This document shows, one piece after another, positions 34,119 through 42,975 of a stretch of 64,000 nt of DNA. Where the stretch lies: contig NZ_AHCA01000001.1 in assembly GCF_000238355.1 (NCBI RefSeq), positions 558,001 through 622,000 on the forward strand, given 5' to 3'. The DNA comes from Pseudoalteromonas haloplanktis ATCC 14393 (GTDB lineage Bacteria; Pseudomonadota; Gammaproteobacteria; Enterobacterales; Alteromonadaceae). Both the position numbers and the translations under genes were made by a program. Every line of letters begins with the position of its first letter. The first letter of the stretch is position 1. The notes below the pieces were generated by a model. The model made no database searches. It was not told the DNA's origin and worked only from the letters and a program-made list of their open reading frames with translations.

Positions 34119-35495
34119 TTATTCCCCTGTGTCCATGGTTGTCACTGTTGAGCCTGGTAGTGTCAAAACAACGCCAAGACCACCTAGTGATGAGCGGTAT
34201 AAATTAATCGAGCCGTTATATAAGGTAACAATATCTTGCACAATATTTAAACCTAGGCCAGTACCTTGCGTTGTTTCATCTAAGCGTTGACCTGCTTTAA
34301 AGGCTTTTTGTCGGCTCTGTTGCGCGATCCCTGGCCCGTCGTCCTCAATGTTAATTGTTAAAGTATGTTCATTTAAAACAACGTTGATCAAAACTTGGTT
34401 ACGGGCCCATTTACATGCGTTATCAATAATATTACCGAGTAATTCATCAAGATCATGTTGATCCCCCCGAAAGCCATTCTGCGGTGCTGATGAAAAACGG
34501 AGCGTTAGATTCCTTGATTTATATAATAATTCCATTGAAAACAATAACTCACTAAGCGTATCGCTAACATTGCACAGCGCGGCTAATTGATTGACAGAGC
34601 CCGCCAATCGCGCTCTTGCAAGGTGAGTGTGGGTGCACTGCTTAAGCTTTTGTAGCTGTTCATCTAGTAACTGCGCTTGGTCTGCGGGTAATGTGGGCAA
34701 TTGGTTCTGCAGCACTGAAATAGGGTTTTTCAATGCGTGCGCTAGGTTTGCCGCTTGCAACCTCGAACGCTCTAAAATAGCACTATTGTGCAGCAGTAAA
34801 TTATTTATTTCACCGCGAATATCATACAATTCACTAGGCACGTCGATGTTTATATTATTCGCTTGGCCATCTCTGATCGCTTTAATTGCAGTACTAAATC
34901 GACTTAAAGGTTGCATTGCTACTTTTAACTGCACAAATATCGCTATTAAAAAACCAAACGCTACAAGCGTTAAAGCGCAGGCCAATTGCCAAGTAAATTG
35001 CCAAACGTCATTAGTGATATTGGCAACTGGACCACTTACCAGCACATGAAAGTGACTATCAAGCGCTGGGAATGAGATTTTTTGTACAATCGCACGCAAA
35101 GCTTGGCCAGCAGGTCCCGTAAACTCAATGTATTTAAGGGTTTCATCATCTTGGATTTGAGTTAATCGAATAGGATCGCCCGAATACAAAGAATCCGATT
35201 GATACATTACTTCTTGTTCATCATAAATTTGCCAATACCACCCCGAAAACGGCTCATTAAATTTAGGGGTTGATGAGCGCCACGCTAATAGTAATTGTTG
35301 CTTGTCATCAAATTCTGCTGCTGCAACCAAATCATGCATTTGATCAATTAGTACTTCATCAAAACGCTTCACTATATGCGCATTAAACAAGCCAATAAGT
35401 ATCAGTGCTACCACCACTAACGTCACACTGCTGCAGGCAAATGTCGTAAGTAGCAACTGCTTTTTTAACGAGCCGACCGGTTTACTCTGCGTCAT
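34119..35495 (-). CDS. Two-component sensor histidine kinase (PhoQ/QseC-like)
   Basis: A 458-residue kinase. Two transmembrane helices (about 12-35 and 162-185) enclose a ~125-residue periplasmic domain (SGWYWQIYDEQEVMYQSDSL). HAMP-like region, then a dimerisation box with the PhoQ-style motif NLAHALKNPISVLQNQLP and an HATPase (NIIDNACKWARNQV; DDGPGIA; GTGLGLNIVQDIV). It overlaps the upstream regulator gene by 14 bp. The W-Y-W-Q-I pattern is shared with a family of marine sensor kinases; the stimulus is unknown (divalent cations or antimicrobial peptides are guesses from PhoQ resemblance). Confidence 0.87.
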   Translation of the reverse strand: MTQSKPVGSLKKQLLLTTFACSSVTLVVVALILIGLFNAHIVKRFDEVLIDQMHDLVAAAEFDDKQQLLLAWRSSTPKFNEPFSGWYWQIYDEQEVMYQSDSLYSGDPIRLTQIQDDETLKYIEFTGPAGQALRAIVQKISFPALDSHFHVLVSGPVANITNDVWQFTWQLACALTLVAFGFLIAIFVQLKVAMQPLSRFSTAIKAIRDGQANNINIDVPSELYDIRGEINNLLLHNSAILERSRLQAANLAHALKNPISVLQNQLPTLPADQAQLLDEQLQKLKQCTHTHLARARLAGSVNQLAALCNVSDTLSELLFSMELLYKSRNLTLRFSSAPQNGFRGDQHDLDELLGNIIDNACKWARNQVLINVVLNEHTLTINIEDDGPGIAQQSRQKAFKAGQRLDETTQGTGLGLNIVQDIVTLYNGSINLYRSSLGGLGVVLTLPGSTVTTMDTGE

Positions 35496-36144
35496 TAATT
35501 ACATACCCTTGGCCACGGCGTGTTTGGATATGCTCTGTACCCAGTTTTTTTCTAACGCGATTAACAAGCACTTCTATCACATTGGAGTTATGTTCAAAAT
35601 CCATTTGATATAAATGCTCTGTTAACGTTGCTTTTGACACCACCTGCCCAACTCGATTAATCATATACGCCAACAAACGGTATTCAAGCGCACTTAAGTC
35701 TAAATGGCGACCATATAACGTAGCTCGTTGACTTGCCGTATCAAGCTCTAAACTACCACACGCGATAACACTGCTGGCATGCCCGTGAGCGCGTCTGACC
35801 AGAGCTTCAACCCTTGCAAGTAACTCTTCCATTTCGAATGGCTTGATCAAGTAATCATCTGCGCCTGCCCGCAGCCCATTGACTTTTTCACGCCATGTAT
35901 CACGGGCAGTTAAAACCAAAACAGGCATTTTATTACCGCCTCTTCGCCAATCCGTTAAGACACTTAAGCCATCACGGCCAGGCAAGCCCAAGTCCAAAAT
36001 AGCAATATCATACTCTTCAGTATCACCAATAAACCATGCATCATTACCATCATGAGATACATCTACGGCAAATCCATGCTTATTTAATGCATCGCTGATC
36101 TGCTGTGCTGCTTGTTGATCATCCTCAACGACTAATGCTCTCAT
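35482..36144 (-). CDS. OmpR/PhoP-family response regulator
   Basis: A 220-residue regulator. Receiver 1-115: acidic pocket VVEDDQQ, phospho-acceptor Asp51 in AILDLGLPGRDGL, conserved Thr in VLTARD and Lys in LIKPFEMEELLARV. Winged helix 125-218 (LSALEYRLLAYMI; NVIEVLVNRVRKKLG; IQTRRGQGYVI). Overlaps the preceding PepSY-like gene by 4 bp. It is the obvious candidate to bind the three CTTAC direct-repeat boxes at 33319, 36667 and 36803. Confidence 0.92.
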   Translation of the reverse strand: MRALVVEDDQQAAQQISDALNKHGFAVDVSHDGNDAWFIGDTEEYDIAILDLGLPGRDGLSVLTDWRRGGNKMPVLVLTARDTWREKVNGLRAGADDYLIKPFEMEELLARVEALVRRAHGHASSVIACGSLELDTASQRATLYGRHLDLSALEYRLLAYMINRVGQVVSKATLTEHLYQMDFEHNSNVIEVLVNRVRKKLGTEHIQTRRGQGYVINDAE

Positions 36145-36569
36145 GGTTGCTCTCCTTGGTTATCTTTGTTCAGCACAGGTTGTTCTCCTTGTGTCGGTGT
36201 TGTAAGTGGGTTTAGCGAATTAAGCACGTCAATTGCGTTATCTAGCCCCCACTGCTGATTTTTCTCAATCGGGGTAATTTCTGCAAAACTGACCGGATCA
36301 TAAAAACGCACTAATACCTGGCCACGTCTATCCAGCACTTTTAACTTAAATACAGGTTTGCATTGCAGGTTATCTGCTTGGGCACGTAGTAGGGTTTCAT
36401 CTTCGCCAAGGCGTTTTGTTTTAACTTCTTTCATAAATGCAAAGAATGCATTTGCTGAAGGTTTTTCATCGCATTGAGCCACCACGCTACTGCTATGGCA
36501 TAAAAATACCAATGCTGCGGTGCAGGTAAGATTTACGATTTGTCGCTGCTTAGATAAAAGTATAAACAC
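36141..36569 (-). CDS. PepSY-like periplasmic protein of the two-component operon
   Basis: A 142-residue exported protein with signal peptide (about 1-31, SSSVVAQC). The middle, VFKLKVLDRRGQVLVRFYDPVSFAEI, fits the strand pattern of PepSY domains, and two cysteines (about 33 and 73) may form a disulfide. PepSY proteins next to PhoP/QseB-type pairs are a recurring arrangement and may tune the sensor. First gene of the four-gene operon; a TATACT -10-like element lies 10 bp from the box at 36667. Confidence 0.7.
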   Translation of the reverse strand: MFILLSKQRQIVNLTCTAALVFLCHSSSVVAQCDEKPSANAFFAFMKEVKTKRLGEDETLLRAQADNLQCKPVFKLKVLDRRGQVLVRFYDPVSFAEITPIEKNQQWGLDNAIDVLNSLNPLTTPTQGEQPVLNKDNQGEQP

Positions 36570-36666
36570 AGTAAGCCTTATATTCGCTTATGAGAAAAAT
36601 CACTCGCCATCTGTAATTGCTTGAAAACAAGCTCTATTTCCAAATTGCAAAGTATAACTAGCAGTA

Positions 36667-36684
36667 CCTTACAACAAGCTTACA
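36667..36684 (+). promoter_or_regulatory. Direct-repeat regulator box, copy 1
   Basis: CCTTACAACAAGCTTACA: two CTTAC hexamers at an 11-bp period. Reading toward the two-component operon (minus strand) a TATACT hexamer follows after 10 bases (36656-36651), so this copy is placed to control that operon, probably autoregulation. Confidence 0.6.
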
Positions 36685-36802
36685 AGCTACAAAGTGGTCT
36701 AAAAAGCCACTTTTTGTGCTAAAAAATATTTTAAATTTATTTAAATTATTTTTTATCTTTAAATACATCGACTTGAATTTATTTTACCCCATTTTGATAC
36801 AA

Positions 36803-36820
36803 CCTTACAACAAGCTTACA
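36803..36820 (+). promoter_or_regulatory. Direct-repeat regulator box, copy 2
   Basis: Exactly the same 18 bases as at 36667-36684, now about 85 bp before the DUF1611 start. No good -10 follows at the usual distance, so whether it activates or represses cannot be told. Confidence 0.6.
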
Positions 36821-36905
36821 TAATCCATCAGCTTTGTGTCATGGCACCCGCTCTACTATGCACCTCAACGAAAACACACACCCATTTAATAAAAGGAAAC
36901 TTACT

Positions 36906-37958
36906 ATGAATACTACAAACCAACACACACGCATCATTAACGCTAAACAATCTTTTGTAACACGTAGAGTGGCAACTGCTGATATGCAAACGCTTGTCTG
37001 TGGTGATGTAAAACCGCAACTAGGTGATTTAGTATTAGTTAAGGTCACTGAGCTGGGTCATCATAAACGCTCAGAACGTGTCGATGGACGTCGCGCAACT
37101 ATCTATGAAGGCGATGAAATCATCCTGGCGTACGGTGACCGTTATGCACCAGACCAATTTGAGTCGCGCATTCCAGAAGATTTATCACCCTGTCATATGG
37201 TTGCAGCCGGTGGTATTGCTAGTCAGGCATTATGCTGGCATAAACGTATTTCAGGCCCTACCTGTATAGAGCCTATTGGTTTGATAGCCAATAAGGATGG
37301 CAAAGTACTTAACCTTGCACAGTATCGTGTTGAGCCAACACCCAGTAATATCGCCCATATCCCCAGCACTATTGTGGTCGGTACCTCGATGAATGCAGGT
37401 AAAACAACCACGGCAGCTAATTTAATTCATGGCCTTAACAACGCAGGCTACAAAGTCGGAGGCATGAAAATTACCGGTACTGGTGCTGGCGGCGATTTAT
37501 GGTTGATGCAAGACTCAGGGGCTCATCAAGTAGTTGATTTCACCGATGCTGGGTTCCCCACCAGTTTTAATATTGGCTTTGATAATATCTTGGATGTATA
37601 TCATCGTTTAGGGCAATACTTAGTGTCGCAAGGTTGTACGGCACTCGTCGTCGAAATTGCCGATGGTTTATATCAACAAGAAACGCGTTTTATTTTGGAA
37701 AATAGCGAATTTAAACGTCAATTTAATCATGTCTTATTTGCAGCCCGTGAAGCGATGGGAGCGCAAAGTGGCGCAACCTGGTTACAAGAACAAGGCTATA
37801 ACGTGCAAGGGATCAGTGGACAAATTTGCGCCTCACCACTGGCCCTACGTGAAGCGGCCAATATATTACAGCTTCCAGTGTTTGATTTAGTTGCACTGCG
37901 AAACCCTCATATCGCGCGTACTTTATTAAACCCGAGCCCCCGTAAACAGCTTGCTTAA
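36906..37958 (+). CDS. DUF1611 family P-loop protein
   Basis: A 350-residue cytoplasmic protein. The frame runs 24 codons further up, but the ATG at 36906 has AAGGAAA before it. The C-terminal half contains a P-loop, GTSMNAGKTTTAANL (159-169), followed by GMKITGTGAGGDLWLMQDSGA and VVEIADGLYQQETR, the DUF1611 pattern. A characterised member, DgcN, N-acetylates D-glutamate, but that family has a different N-terminal domain and a racemase-like DgcA partner; here the first ~145 residues (GDLVLVKVTELGHHKRSERVDGRRATIYEGDEIILAYGDRY) look like a small beta domain. The gene is 17 bp upstream of an ABC exporter. Function unknown. Confidence 0.75.
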   Translation: MNTTNQHTRIINAKQSFVTRRVATADMQTLVCGDVKPQLGDLVLVKVTELGHHKRSERVDGRRATIYEGDEIILAYGDRYAPDQFESRIPEDLSPCHMVAAGGIASQALCWHKRISGPTCIEPIGLIANKDGKVLNLAQYRVEPTPSNIAHIPSTIVVGTSMNAGKTTTAANLIHGLNNAGYKVGGMKITGTGAGGDLWLMQDSGAHQVVDFTDAGFPTSFNIGFDNILDVYHRLGQYLVSQGCTALVVEIADGLYQQETRFILENSEFKRQFNHVLFAAREAMGAQSGATWLQEQGYNVQGISGQICASPLALREAANILQLPVFDLVALRNPHIARTLLNPSPRKQLA

Positions 37959-37975
37959 TACAATAAAGGTTAATC

Positions 37976-39535
37976 ATGACGCTGCATTCACAACGTTTAC
38001 CAGCCATTTTCGTCGCATCGCGACGAGTATGGCTGGTAGTTTTAGTCACACTAGGGTTATGCCAAGCAGGCCTTGCCATTGCCAGTATCTGGCTATTGCA
38101 AAGCTTATGGGATAATCCTTTGCTTACACAGCCATTACTGTTGCTATTAACATTAACTGTGGCGCTGTTTTTTTTACAGCTAGGTCAGCACCGTATTGCC
38201 GAGCAAGTTGCTCAGCATTATTTAGTTGATGCAAGAGAGGTGTTATATAGCCATTTAATGTCAGCATCAAATGATCGTCTCCCCGCCCGCCTTGGAGTGG
38301 CCATGAATCGTCTGATCACCGACAGTAATAGTTTAAAAAATTGGGTAGGCAGAGGTATAGCAAGTGCAATTTTTCAAACCTGCGCATTGCTTGCGTACTT
38401 AGTAGTGTGCGCAATTTACTGGCCCAAAATGCTATTTATTTTATGTTTAATGACGGCACTTAGTATCATCATCACATTAATGTGTCGTATAAAAATAACC
38501 ACCTTAACTTTGGCTATTCGTCAACTACGTGGGCGTTTAAGTGGTCATTTATGCGAACGTAGCTTTGCTCCACATACGGTACTTAATATCGCTCAATTAG
38601 GGAAAGAAACACGCCATGTAAGCAAAAATTCGCAACGCCTCGGTGATGCTATGGTTGCCCTCACGGTGCCCGGTAGCTGCCTAAAGTACCACAGCTTAGT
38701 GTTGAGCCAATTAGCATTCATTTTGGCAATTTTTAACTCAGATGGGCAACTAGATAAAAACCAATTACTGCCTGTTTTACTATTATTCGGGCTGTTTTTT
38801 GCGACCTTAAGTAGTTTAAATCGCGCCAGCTTTGATTACTTTGTTTTTGCTGTAGCAAAGCAACGGCTAAATATTGCACTAGCGAAGGCAGATAAAATGC
38901 CCATACAGAAAACCAATAAGTTAACCCGCTATGTGCCCTTGGCGGTAAAATTAAAACAGCTTAGCTACACTGGGGTATTTGAGAACCTCAATTATAGCGC
39001 TACTGCGGGTCAGCGAATCAATATCTATGGCGCCTCGGGCAGTGGTAAATCATTATTGTGTGCTTTATTTAATAAGCAACTCAGTCCAAGTAGTGGACAA
39101 ATTGTCCTTGCCGGCAGACGTATTGATTGGTTACAACCACGGCGCTTACAACTATGTGTTCAGTTAATCAGCCAACACTCCCAACTCTTTAAAGGCACAT
39201 TATTAAGTAATATTCGTTATGCAAATCAACGTATACCACTGACAACAATAACGGCACTGGCTGCACAATTGGGTATTAACAACAGCGAACTGATGCAACC
39301 TGTAAACGAGCTGGGCCGGCATTTACCATCGGGTTTGAGGATACGTACTTTACTTATTCGTGCGTTGATCAAGCAACCTGGGCTGTTGATATTAGATGAT
39401 CCAAGTCTGCTGCAAGAGACGGCACTATTGCAACAATTATTAAGCGACCATGAGCTGGTGAGTGCCACCATTATACTGTGTCAGCAACAGCAATCGACAC
39501 TTTCTAATATCGATCAGTACTGGCCAATTGATTAG
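37976..39535 (+). CDS. ABC exporter-like protein with degenerate ATPase
   Basis: A 519-residue membrane-ATPase fusion. Residues 1-295 have about six hydrophobic helices, as in type-I exporters. The nucleotide-binding half (325-519) keeps Walker A (GASGSGKS, 352-359) and the Q-loop (Gln400), but the signature is LPSGL instead of LSGGQ (450-454), Walker B ends LLILDD with Asp where the catalytic Glu is expected, and the H-loop His is replaced (ILCQQQQ, about 501). ATP binding seems likely and efficient hydrolysis doubtful unless paired with another subunit. Second gene after DUF1611; the stop overlaps by 32 bp the end of the convergent periplasmic protein gene. Substrate unknown. Confidence 0.78.
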   Translation: MTLHSQRLPAIFVASRRVWLVVLVTLGLCQAGLAIASIWLLQSLWDNPLLTQPLLLLLTLTVALFFLQLGQHRIAEQVAQHYLVDAREVLYSHLMSASNDRLPARLGVAMNRLITDSNSLKNWVGRGIASAIFQTCALLAYLVVCAIYWPKMLFILCLMTALSIIITLMCRIKITTLTLAIRQLRGRLSGHLCERSFAPHTVLNIAQLGKETRHVSKNSQRLGDAMVALTVPGSCLKYHSLVLSQLAFILAIFNSDGQLDKNQLLPVLLLFGLFFATLSSLNRASFDYFVFAVAKQRLNIALAKADKMPIQKTNKLTRYVPLAVKLKQLSYTGVFENLNYSATAGQRINIYGASGSGKSLLCALFNKQLSPSSGQIVLAGRRIDWLQPRRLQLCVQLISQHSQLFKGTLLSNIRYANQRIPLTTITALAAQLGINNSELMQPVNELGRHLPSGLRIRTLLIRALIKQPGLLILDDPSLLQETALLQQLLSDHELVSATIILCQQQQSTLSNIDQYWPID

Positions 39536-40352
39536 TGTTACCCGCTTTACTGAGCTGCTCAACATACAACTTGGCATTATCTTGAGCGGCTAAGGTGTGC
39601 CAAATACGCTGACTAAGAGATTGATTTTCATCGTAGAATGTTTTTGAAAACACTAAGTAACCGTGCTCTTTTGTAATTGGTGGATAAACCATTTTCAGTG
39701 CTGTATTTTGGTTCTTGCTAACAATTTTACGACTCCCTATTTGGCAAAGCTTGATACTGGCATCAGCCACTCCTCGCTCAATTAACTCAAGCGCCTTTTC
39801 AACAGAAGCGGTGTGTTGTATAAAAAAAGGTTCTTGAGTCATGGCTTTATTCAATTTATAGCCACGAGGGAGCGCTAGCGTGAATGCTTTAGTTTGAAAT
39901 ACTTCGCGGCTTTGCCATTGTTGATGAAACCTGTTACTACCAATTAAGCAACTGCTAAATTCACTGACGGCACGTTTTGAGTCGGGTTGCTGCGTTTTGC
40001 TCAGTGGATATTGACCAAACGAAGTACGATCTTTGCGATATGCTGCTATAACCGCATTGACTTTATTGCTACGTAAGTCAGTTAAACATGCTTGCCAAGG
40101 CTGTCGTACATAACGGATGGATACTTGATCAAGCTTATTATCAAGGCGCTGAAATACGGCTAATAAAGCATCTGGATCATCTATTGGCACATCGCTGCCT
40201 TCATTTAAAAAGTGTGATGCGGATCTTGTATCTTCATAACAGTAAATTAGCTCAGTTGCTTTTGCTTGCACGGCAGTTAAGTACAACACACAAAAACTAC
40301 AGAGTAAAACAACACACCAACGGTTCTCCCTAACACATTTGTTTTCTTTCAT
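39504..40352 (-). CDS. Periplasmic solute-binding protein family 3-like
   Basis: A 282-residue exported protein. Signal peptide about 1-30 (CVVLLCSFCVLYLTAVQAKA). The mature part has the two-lobe SBP_bac_3 pattern: LIYCYEDTRSASHF at the start, VRQPWQACLTDLRSNKVNAVIAAYRKDRT and LELIERGVADASI. Members like this, outside amino acid ABC operons, are often environmental sensors or of unknown role. Convergent with the degenerate ABC exporter gene and overlapping its 3' end. Confidence 0.75.
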   Translation of the reverse strand: MKENKCVRENRWCVVLLCSFCVLYLTAVQAKATELIYCYEDTRSASHFLNEGSDVPIDDPDALLAVFQRLDNKLDQVSIRYVRQPWQACLTDLRSNKVNAVIAAYRKDRTSFGQYPLSKTQQPDSKRAVSEFSSCLIGSNRFHQQWQSREVFQTKAFTLALPRGYKLNKAMTQEPFFIQHTASVEKALELIERGVADASIKLCQIGSRKIVSKNQNTALKMVYPPITKEHGYLVFSKTFYDENQSLSQRIWHTLAAQDNAKLYVEQLSKAGNTNQLASTDRY

Positions 40353-40450
40353 TTTATCTGTAACCCTTAGACATCAATAGCTAAAGTGTAGACCGAAAAA
40401 ACAAATTGGTTAGCCGCTTTATAAAAAAGTTTAAATAACCTGCAAGCAGG

Positions 40451-40924
40451 TCAAATAATTCCCTCATGTTCAAGTAACCATTGTTTGCGATCTAACCCCC
40501 CGGCATAGCCTGTAAGTTTACCATTTGCGCCAATAATACGATGACATGGCACAATAATACTGATCGGGTTTTTACCATTGGCGGCCCCCACTGCGCGTAC
40601 TGCTTTTGGGTTATCTAAGGCATTAGCAATATCAGAGTAACTGTGCGTCTTACCAAATGGCACGGCGCAAAGCGCTTGCCAAACAGCTTGTTGAAAAGCC
40701 GTCCCTTGCGTCGCTAAAGTAACATCAAAGGTTGTCCGCTTGCCTGCAAAATACTCATCAAGTTGTGCTGCACAATGTAAAATATGTGGTTGCTCAACCT
40801 TAGCAAACGAGGTTTCTGGGTGATCCATGATAGGATAAAAGCCCACATAACTTATTCCTAACTCACTGCCTTGAATAATAAGCTCATCAATCGGAGTAGG
40901 AATGCGTGTTTGAATAAGTGTCAT
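40451..40924 (-). CDS. ogt: Methylated-DNA--protein-cysteine methyltransferase
   Basis: A 157-residue suicide repair enzyme removing methyl groups from O6-methylguanine. Active-site motif IIVPCHRIIGANGKLTGYAGG with the acceptor Cys in PCHR, the helix-turn-helix with FQQAVWQALCAVPFGKTHSYSDIA, and the Asn hinge in VGAANGKNP are complete. The start at 40924 overlaps the upstream glycosylase stop as ATGA; the longer frame to 40975 is inside that gene and unlikely. It forms an alkylation-repair operon with it. Confidence 0.93.
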   Translation of the reverse strand: MTLIQTRIPTPIDELIIQGSELGISYVGFYPIMDHPETSFAKVEQPHILHCAAQLDEYFAGKRTTFDVTLATQGTAFQQAVWQALCAVPFGKTHSYSDIANALDNPKAVRAVGAANGKNPISIIVPCHRIIGANGKLTGYAGGLDRKQWLLEHEGII

Positions 40925-42282
40925 GTTAGTTGCTGCCATAAATGGAAGGTTAAATAAGAACGAAATGGTGCGCACAATTCATCATTAAAAGGGGCTGCCG
41001 CAGCTTGGGCTTTTTTAACACCTAAGTCTCCCGCGAGTAGAATATCCGGCTGACTTTGCCCACGTAGTTTTGCATAATTGACAGTCCAAGGGCCTATTCC
41101 TTTGAGTGCCAACCATTGATCCAGCTGCTGACAGTCAGGGTTATCGGCACAAAACTGCGCTAAATTACGTAGCGCATTTTTACGTGCTTGCGGCATTTTA
41201 AAAAAGCCCAATTCACTGTTGGTCACCGCCTCAGGAGTGGGAAAATACACTCGCTCGGTATCTCGCTCCCCTAATTCATTGACCAACTGAGTGACTAGAT
41301 TGTGAGCAGCAGTCACACTCACCTGTTGACCGAGTACTGCGCGAATACCCGCTTCGAATACAGACCAAATGCCGGGTAAGCGTAACCCTCGTGCTAAGGC
41401 GATTGCACCGTGCAGCTGTGCGGCTAAGTGCTGCTCAATCTGCGCTGTGTCGGCATCTAAATCAAGCACTCTGCGGATCTCACTTAAAATAGGCTGTAAA
41501 AACCGAGGCTGGTCAATATCAATGCGAACTAAAAAATGGTGTTTATGCTCAACATATTCAGCCGTAAATTGGCCTTGGCAATAATCGTTTTTAAAACTGC
41601 GGCCATAACTTGTATCAGTTATCCACTCCATAGGGGAAATAAGCCGTCTATGCAAAAATTGCTGTAGCGCAGCCCAATTATACGGCGGCCGAAATGGTAA
41701 TTTAAGGGTCAGCACTGCACTTTTAGTACTTTGCTTGCCACGTATTTTTGAAGGGCAAATGTGCAATTGCTGTAAAAACGCATCATTAAACCGACGAATA
41801 CTGTTAAACCCTGCCGCAAACGCCACTTGGGATACGGGTAAGTTAGTTTCTTGTAATAACTTTTTAGCGAAATGGCACTGATTAAATAACCGATATTGAG
41901 TAACTGAAATACCAAAATGCTGTTGGAATAACTGCCGTAGATAGCGGCTGCTGACGCCTAGTCGTTCAGCTAATTGTTCACAGCTTTGCTGCTTTGTTAA
42001 ATCATTATCAATTAACTGCTTAGCACGAAGCGCCGTGGTTTTTGTGCCTTGCCATGCGCTACTGCCAGGGGCACTATCTGGACGACAACGAATACACGGA
42101 CGAAACCCAGCCTGCGCCGCATTGTGTGCATATTGAAAGTATTCTACATTTTGCTCTTTTGCGGTAGGGGCAGGACAAATTGGCCGACAATAAATACCGG
42201 TGCTTTTTACAGCGATAAAAAAAAGTCCATCAAAACGATGGTCGCGGCTTTGTCTGGCAAGTTGCCAATGGCTAGTATCCAT
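40921..42282 (-). CDS. Ada-type regulator fused to AlkA DNA glycosylase
   Basis: A 453-residue fusion. The N-terminal Ada zinc domain (about 10-80) has four Cys: GIYCRPICPAPTAKEQN ... FRPCIRCRPD, where one Cys accepts a methyl from DNA phosphotriesters. An AraC-type helix-turn-helix follows (about 90-180; LAERLGVSSRYLRQLFQQHFGIS). Then come AlkA_N and an HhH-GPD glycosylase (LKGIGPWTVNYAKLRG; catalytic Asp in LLAGDLGVKKA) that removes 3-methyladenine. This puts methylation sensing and base excision in one chain, while the O6-methylguanine function is in the separate downstream ogt. Probably self-regulated on alkylation damage. Confidence 0.9.
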   Translation of the reverse strand: MDTSHWQLARQSRDHRFDGLFFIAVKSTGIYCRPICPAPTAKEQNVEYFQYAHNAAQAGFRPCIRCRPDSAPGSSAWQGTKTTALRAKQLIDNDLTKQQSCEQLAERLGVSSRYLRQLFQQHFGISVTQYRLFNQCHFAKKLLQETNLPVSQVAFAAGFNSIRRFNDAFLQQLHICPSKIRGKQSTKSAVLTLKLPFRPPYNWAALQQFLHRRLISPMEWITDTSYGRSFKNDYCQGQFTAEYVEHKHHFLVRIDIDQPRFLQPILSEIRRVLDLDADTAQIEQHLAAQLHGAIALARGLRLPGIWSVFEAGIRAVLGQQVSVTAAHNLVTQLVNELGERDTERVYFPTPEAVTNSELGFFKMPQARKNALRNLAQFCADNPDCQQLDQWLALKGIGPWTVNYAKLRGQSQPDILLAGDLGVKKAQAAAAPFNDELCAPFRSYLTFHLWQQLT

Positions 42283-42360
42283 AAGGTGCTCTTAACTGTA
42301 CATCTGCTAATAGAGTACGTGAAAAAACACAGTTTACTAGCCATTTTCGGCACTCAACCT

Positions 42361-42975
42361 TTATTTGCTAATAGCAGCCAAATAACGACGTTCAACTTCA
42401 GCCCAATTTATTACATTATAAAAAGCGGCAATATATTCAGGGCGACGATTTTGGTACTTCAAGTAATAGGCGTGCTCCCACACATCTAAACCTAAAATCG
42501 GCGTATGACCATGCATCAAAGGACTATCTTGATTTAAGCTACTTTCCACTACAAGTTGGTTATCTTTATTTACACTGAGCCACGCCCAGCCGCTGCCAAA
42601 GCGGCTCACCGCTGCGGCGGTAAATGCATCTTTAAAACTGTCAAAGCCACCAAGCTGTTCATTAATTACATCTAACAAGGTGCTAGTTGGTTGACCACCA
42701 CCATGTGGACTCATTACAGTCCAAAATAGCGAGTGATTCGCATGCCCACCACCGTGCTCCTGCACTACTTTTTGTAATTCAGTTGGTAGCGTCGTTATTG
42801 TGGTTAATAGTTCATGCACATCAGTATTTGCAAACTGGGTATTTTCAAGTGCGGCATTCGCTTTATTTATATACGTTTGATGATGCAAGGTGTGATGGAT
42901 CTCCATCGTTTTTGCATCAAGGTGTGGTTCTAATGCATCATATTCATACGGTAATGGGGGTAATGTAAACGCCAT
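42361..42975 (-). CDS. sodA: Superoxide dismutase, Mn-type
   Basis: A 204-residue cytosolic enzyme converting superoxide to oxygen and peroxide. Metal ligands: His in HHTLHHQTY (HH pattern), His in [11 protein letters not shown], Asp and His in [30 protein letters not shown] instead of the AAQ-x-x-NH-x-F-Y-W of Fe enzymes points to manganese. The ribosome-binding region reads AAAGGAGCAATT-ATG; GAGCAAT there is complementary to the ATTGCTC core of the candidate sRNA at 4963. A small gene follows after 30 bp upstream on the same strand. Confidence 0.95.
   Translation of the reverse strand: MAFTLPPLPYEYDALEPHLDAKTMEIHHTLHHQTYINKANAALENTQFANTDVHELLTTITTLPTELQKVVQEHGGGHANHSLFWTVMSPHGGGQPTSTLLDVINEQLGGFDSFKDAFTAAAVSRFGSGWAWLSVNKDNQLVVESSLNQDSPLMHGHTPILGLDVWEHAYYLKYQNRRPEYIAAFYNVINWAEVERRYLAAISK

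Larger units (their letters stand above)
36570..36905. other. Divergent regulatory interval
   Basis: 336 bp between the two-component operon and the DUF1611 gene. It holds two identical 18-bp repeats (listed separately), an inverted repeat AAAGTGG / CCACTTT (36691-36713) followed by TTTT, and a strongly AT-rich stretch at 36715-36790. Confidence 0.6.

Noticed and set aside
36691..36713. AAAGTGG/CCACTTT hairpin as a terminator of a further small RNA
   Set aside because: Stem is short and no matching promoter was found between it and the box at 36667; left as part of the regulatory interval.
36906..37958. Naming the DUF1611 protein DgcN (D-glutamate N-acetyltransferase)
   Set aside because: The N-terminal part differs and no DgcA-like racemase gene is adjacent, so only the family name is supported.
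37813..38079. Minus-strand 88-residue frame across the DUF1611/ABC junction
   Set aside because: Overlaps two well-supported genes and has no recognisable features.
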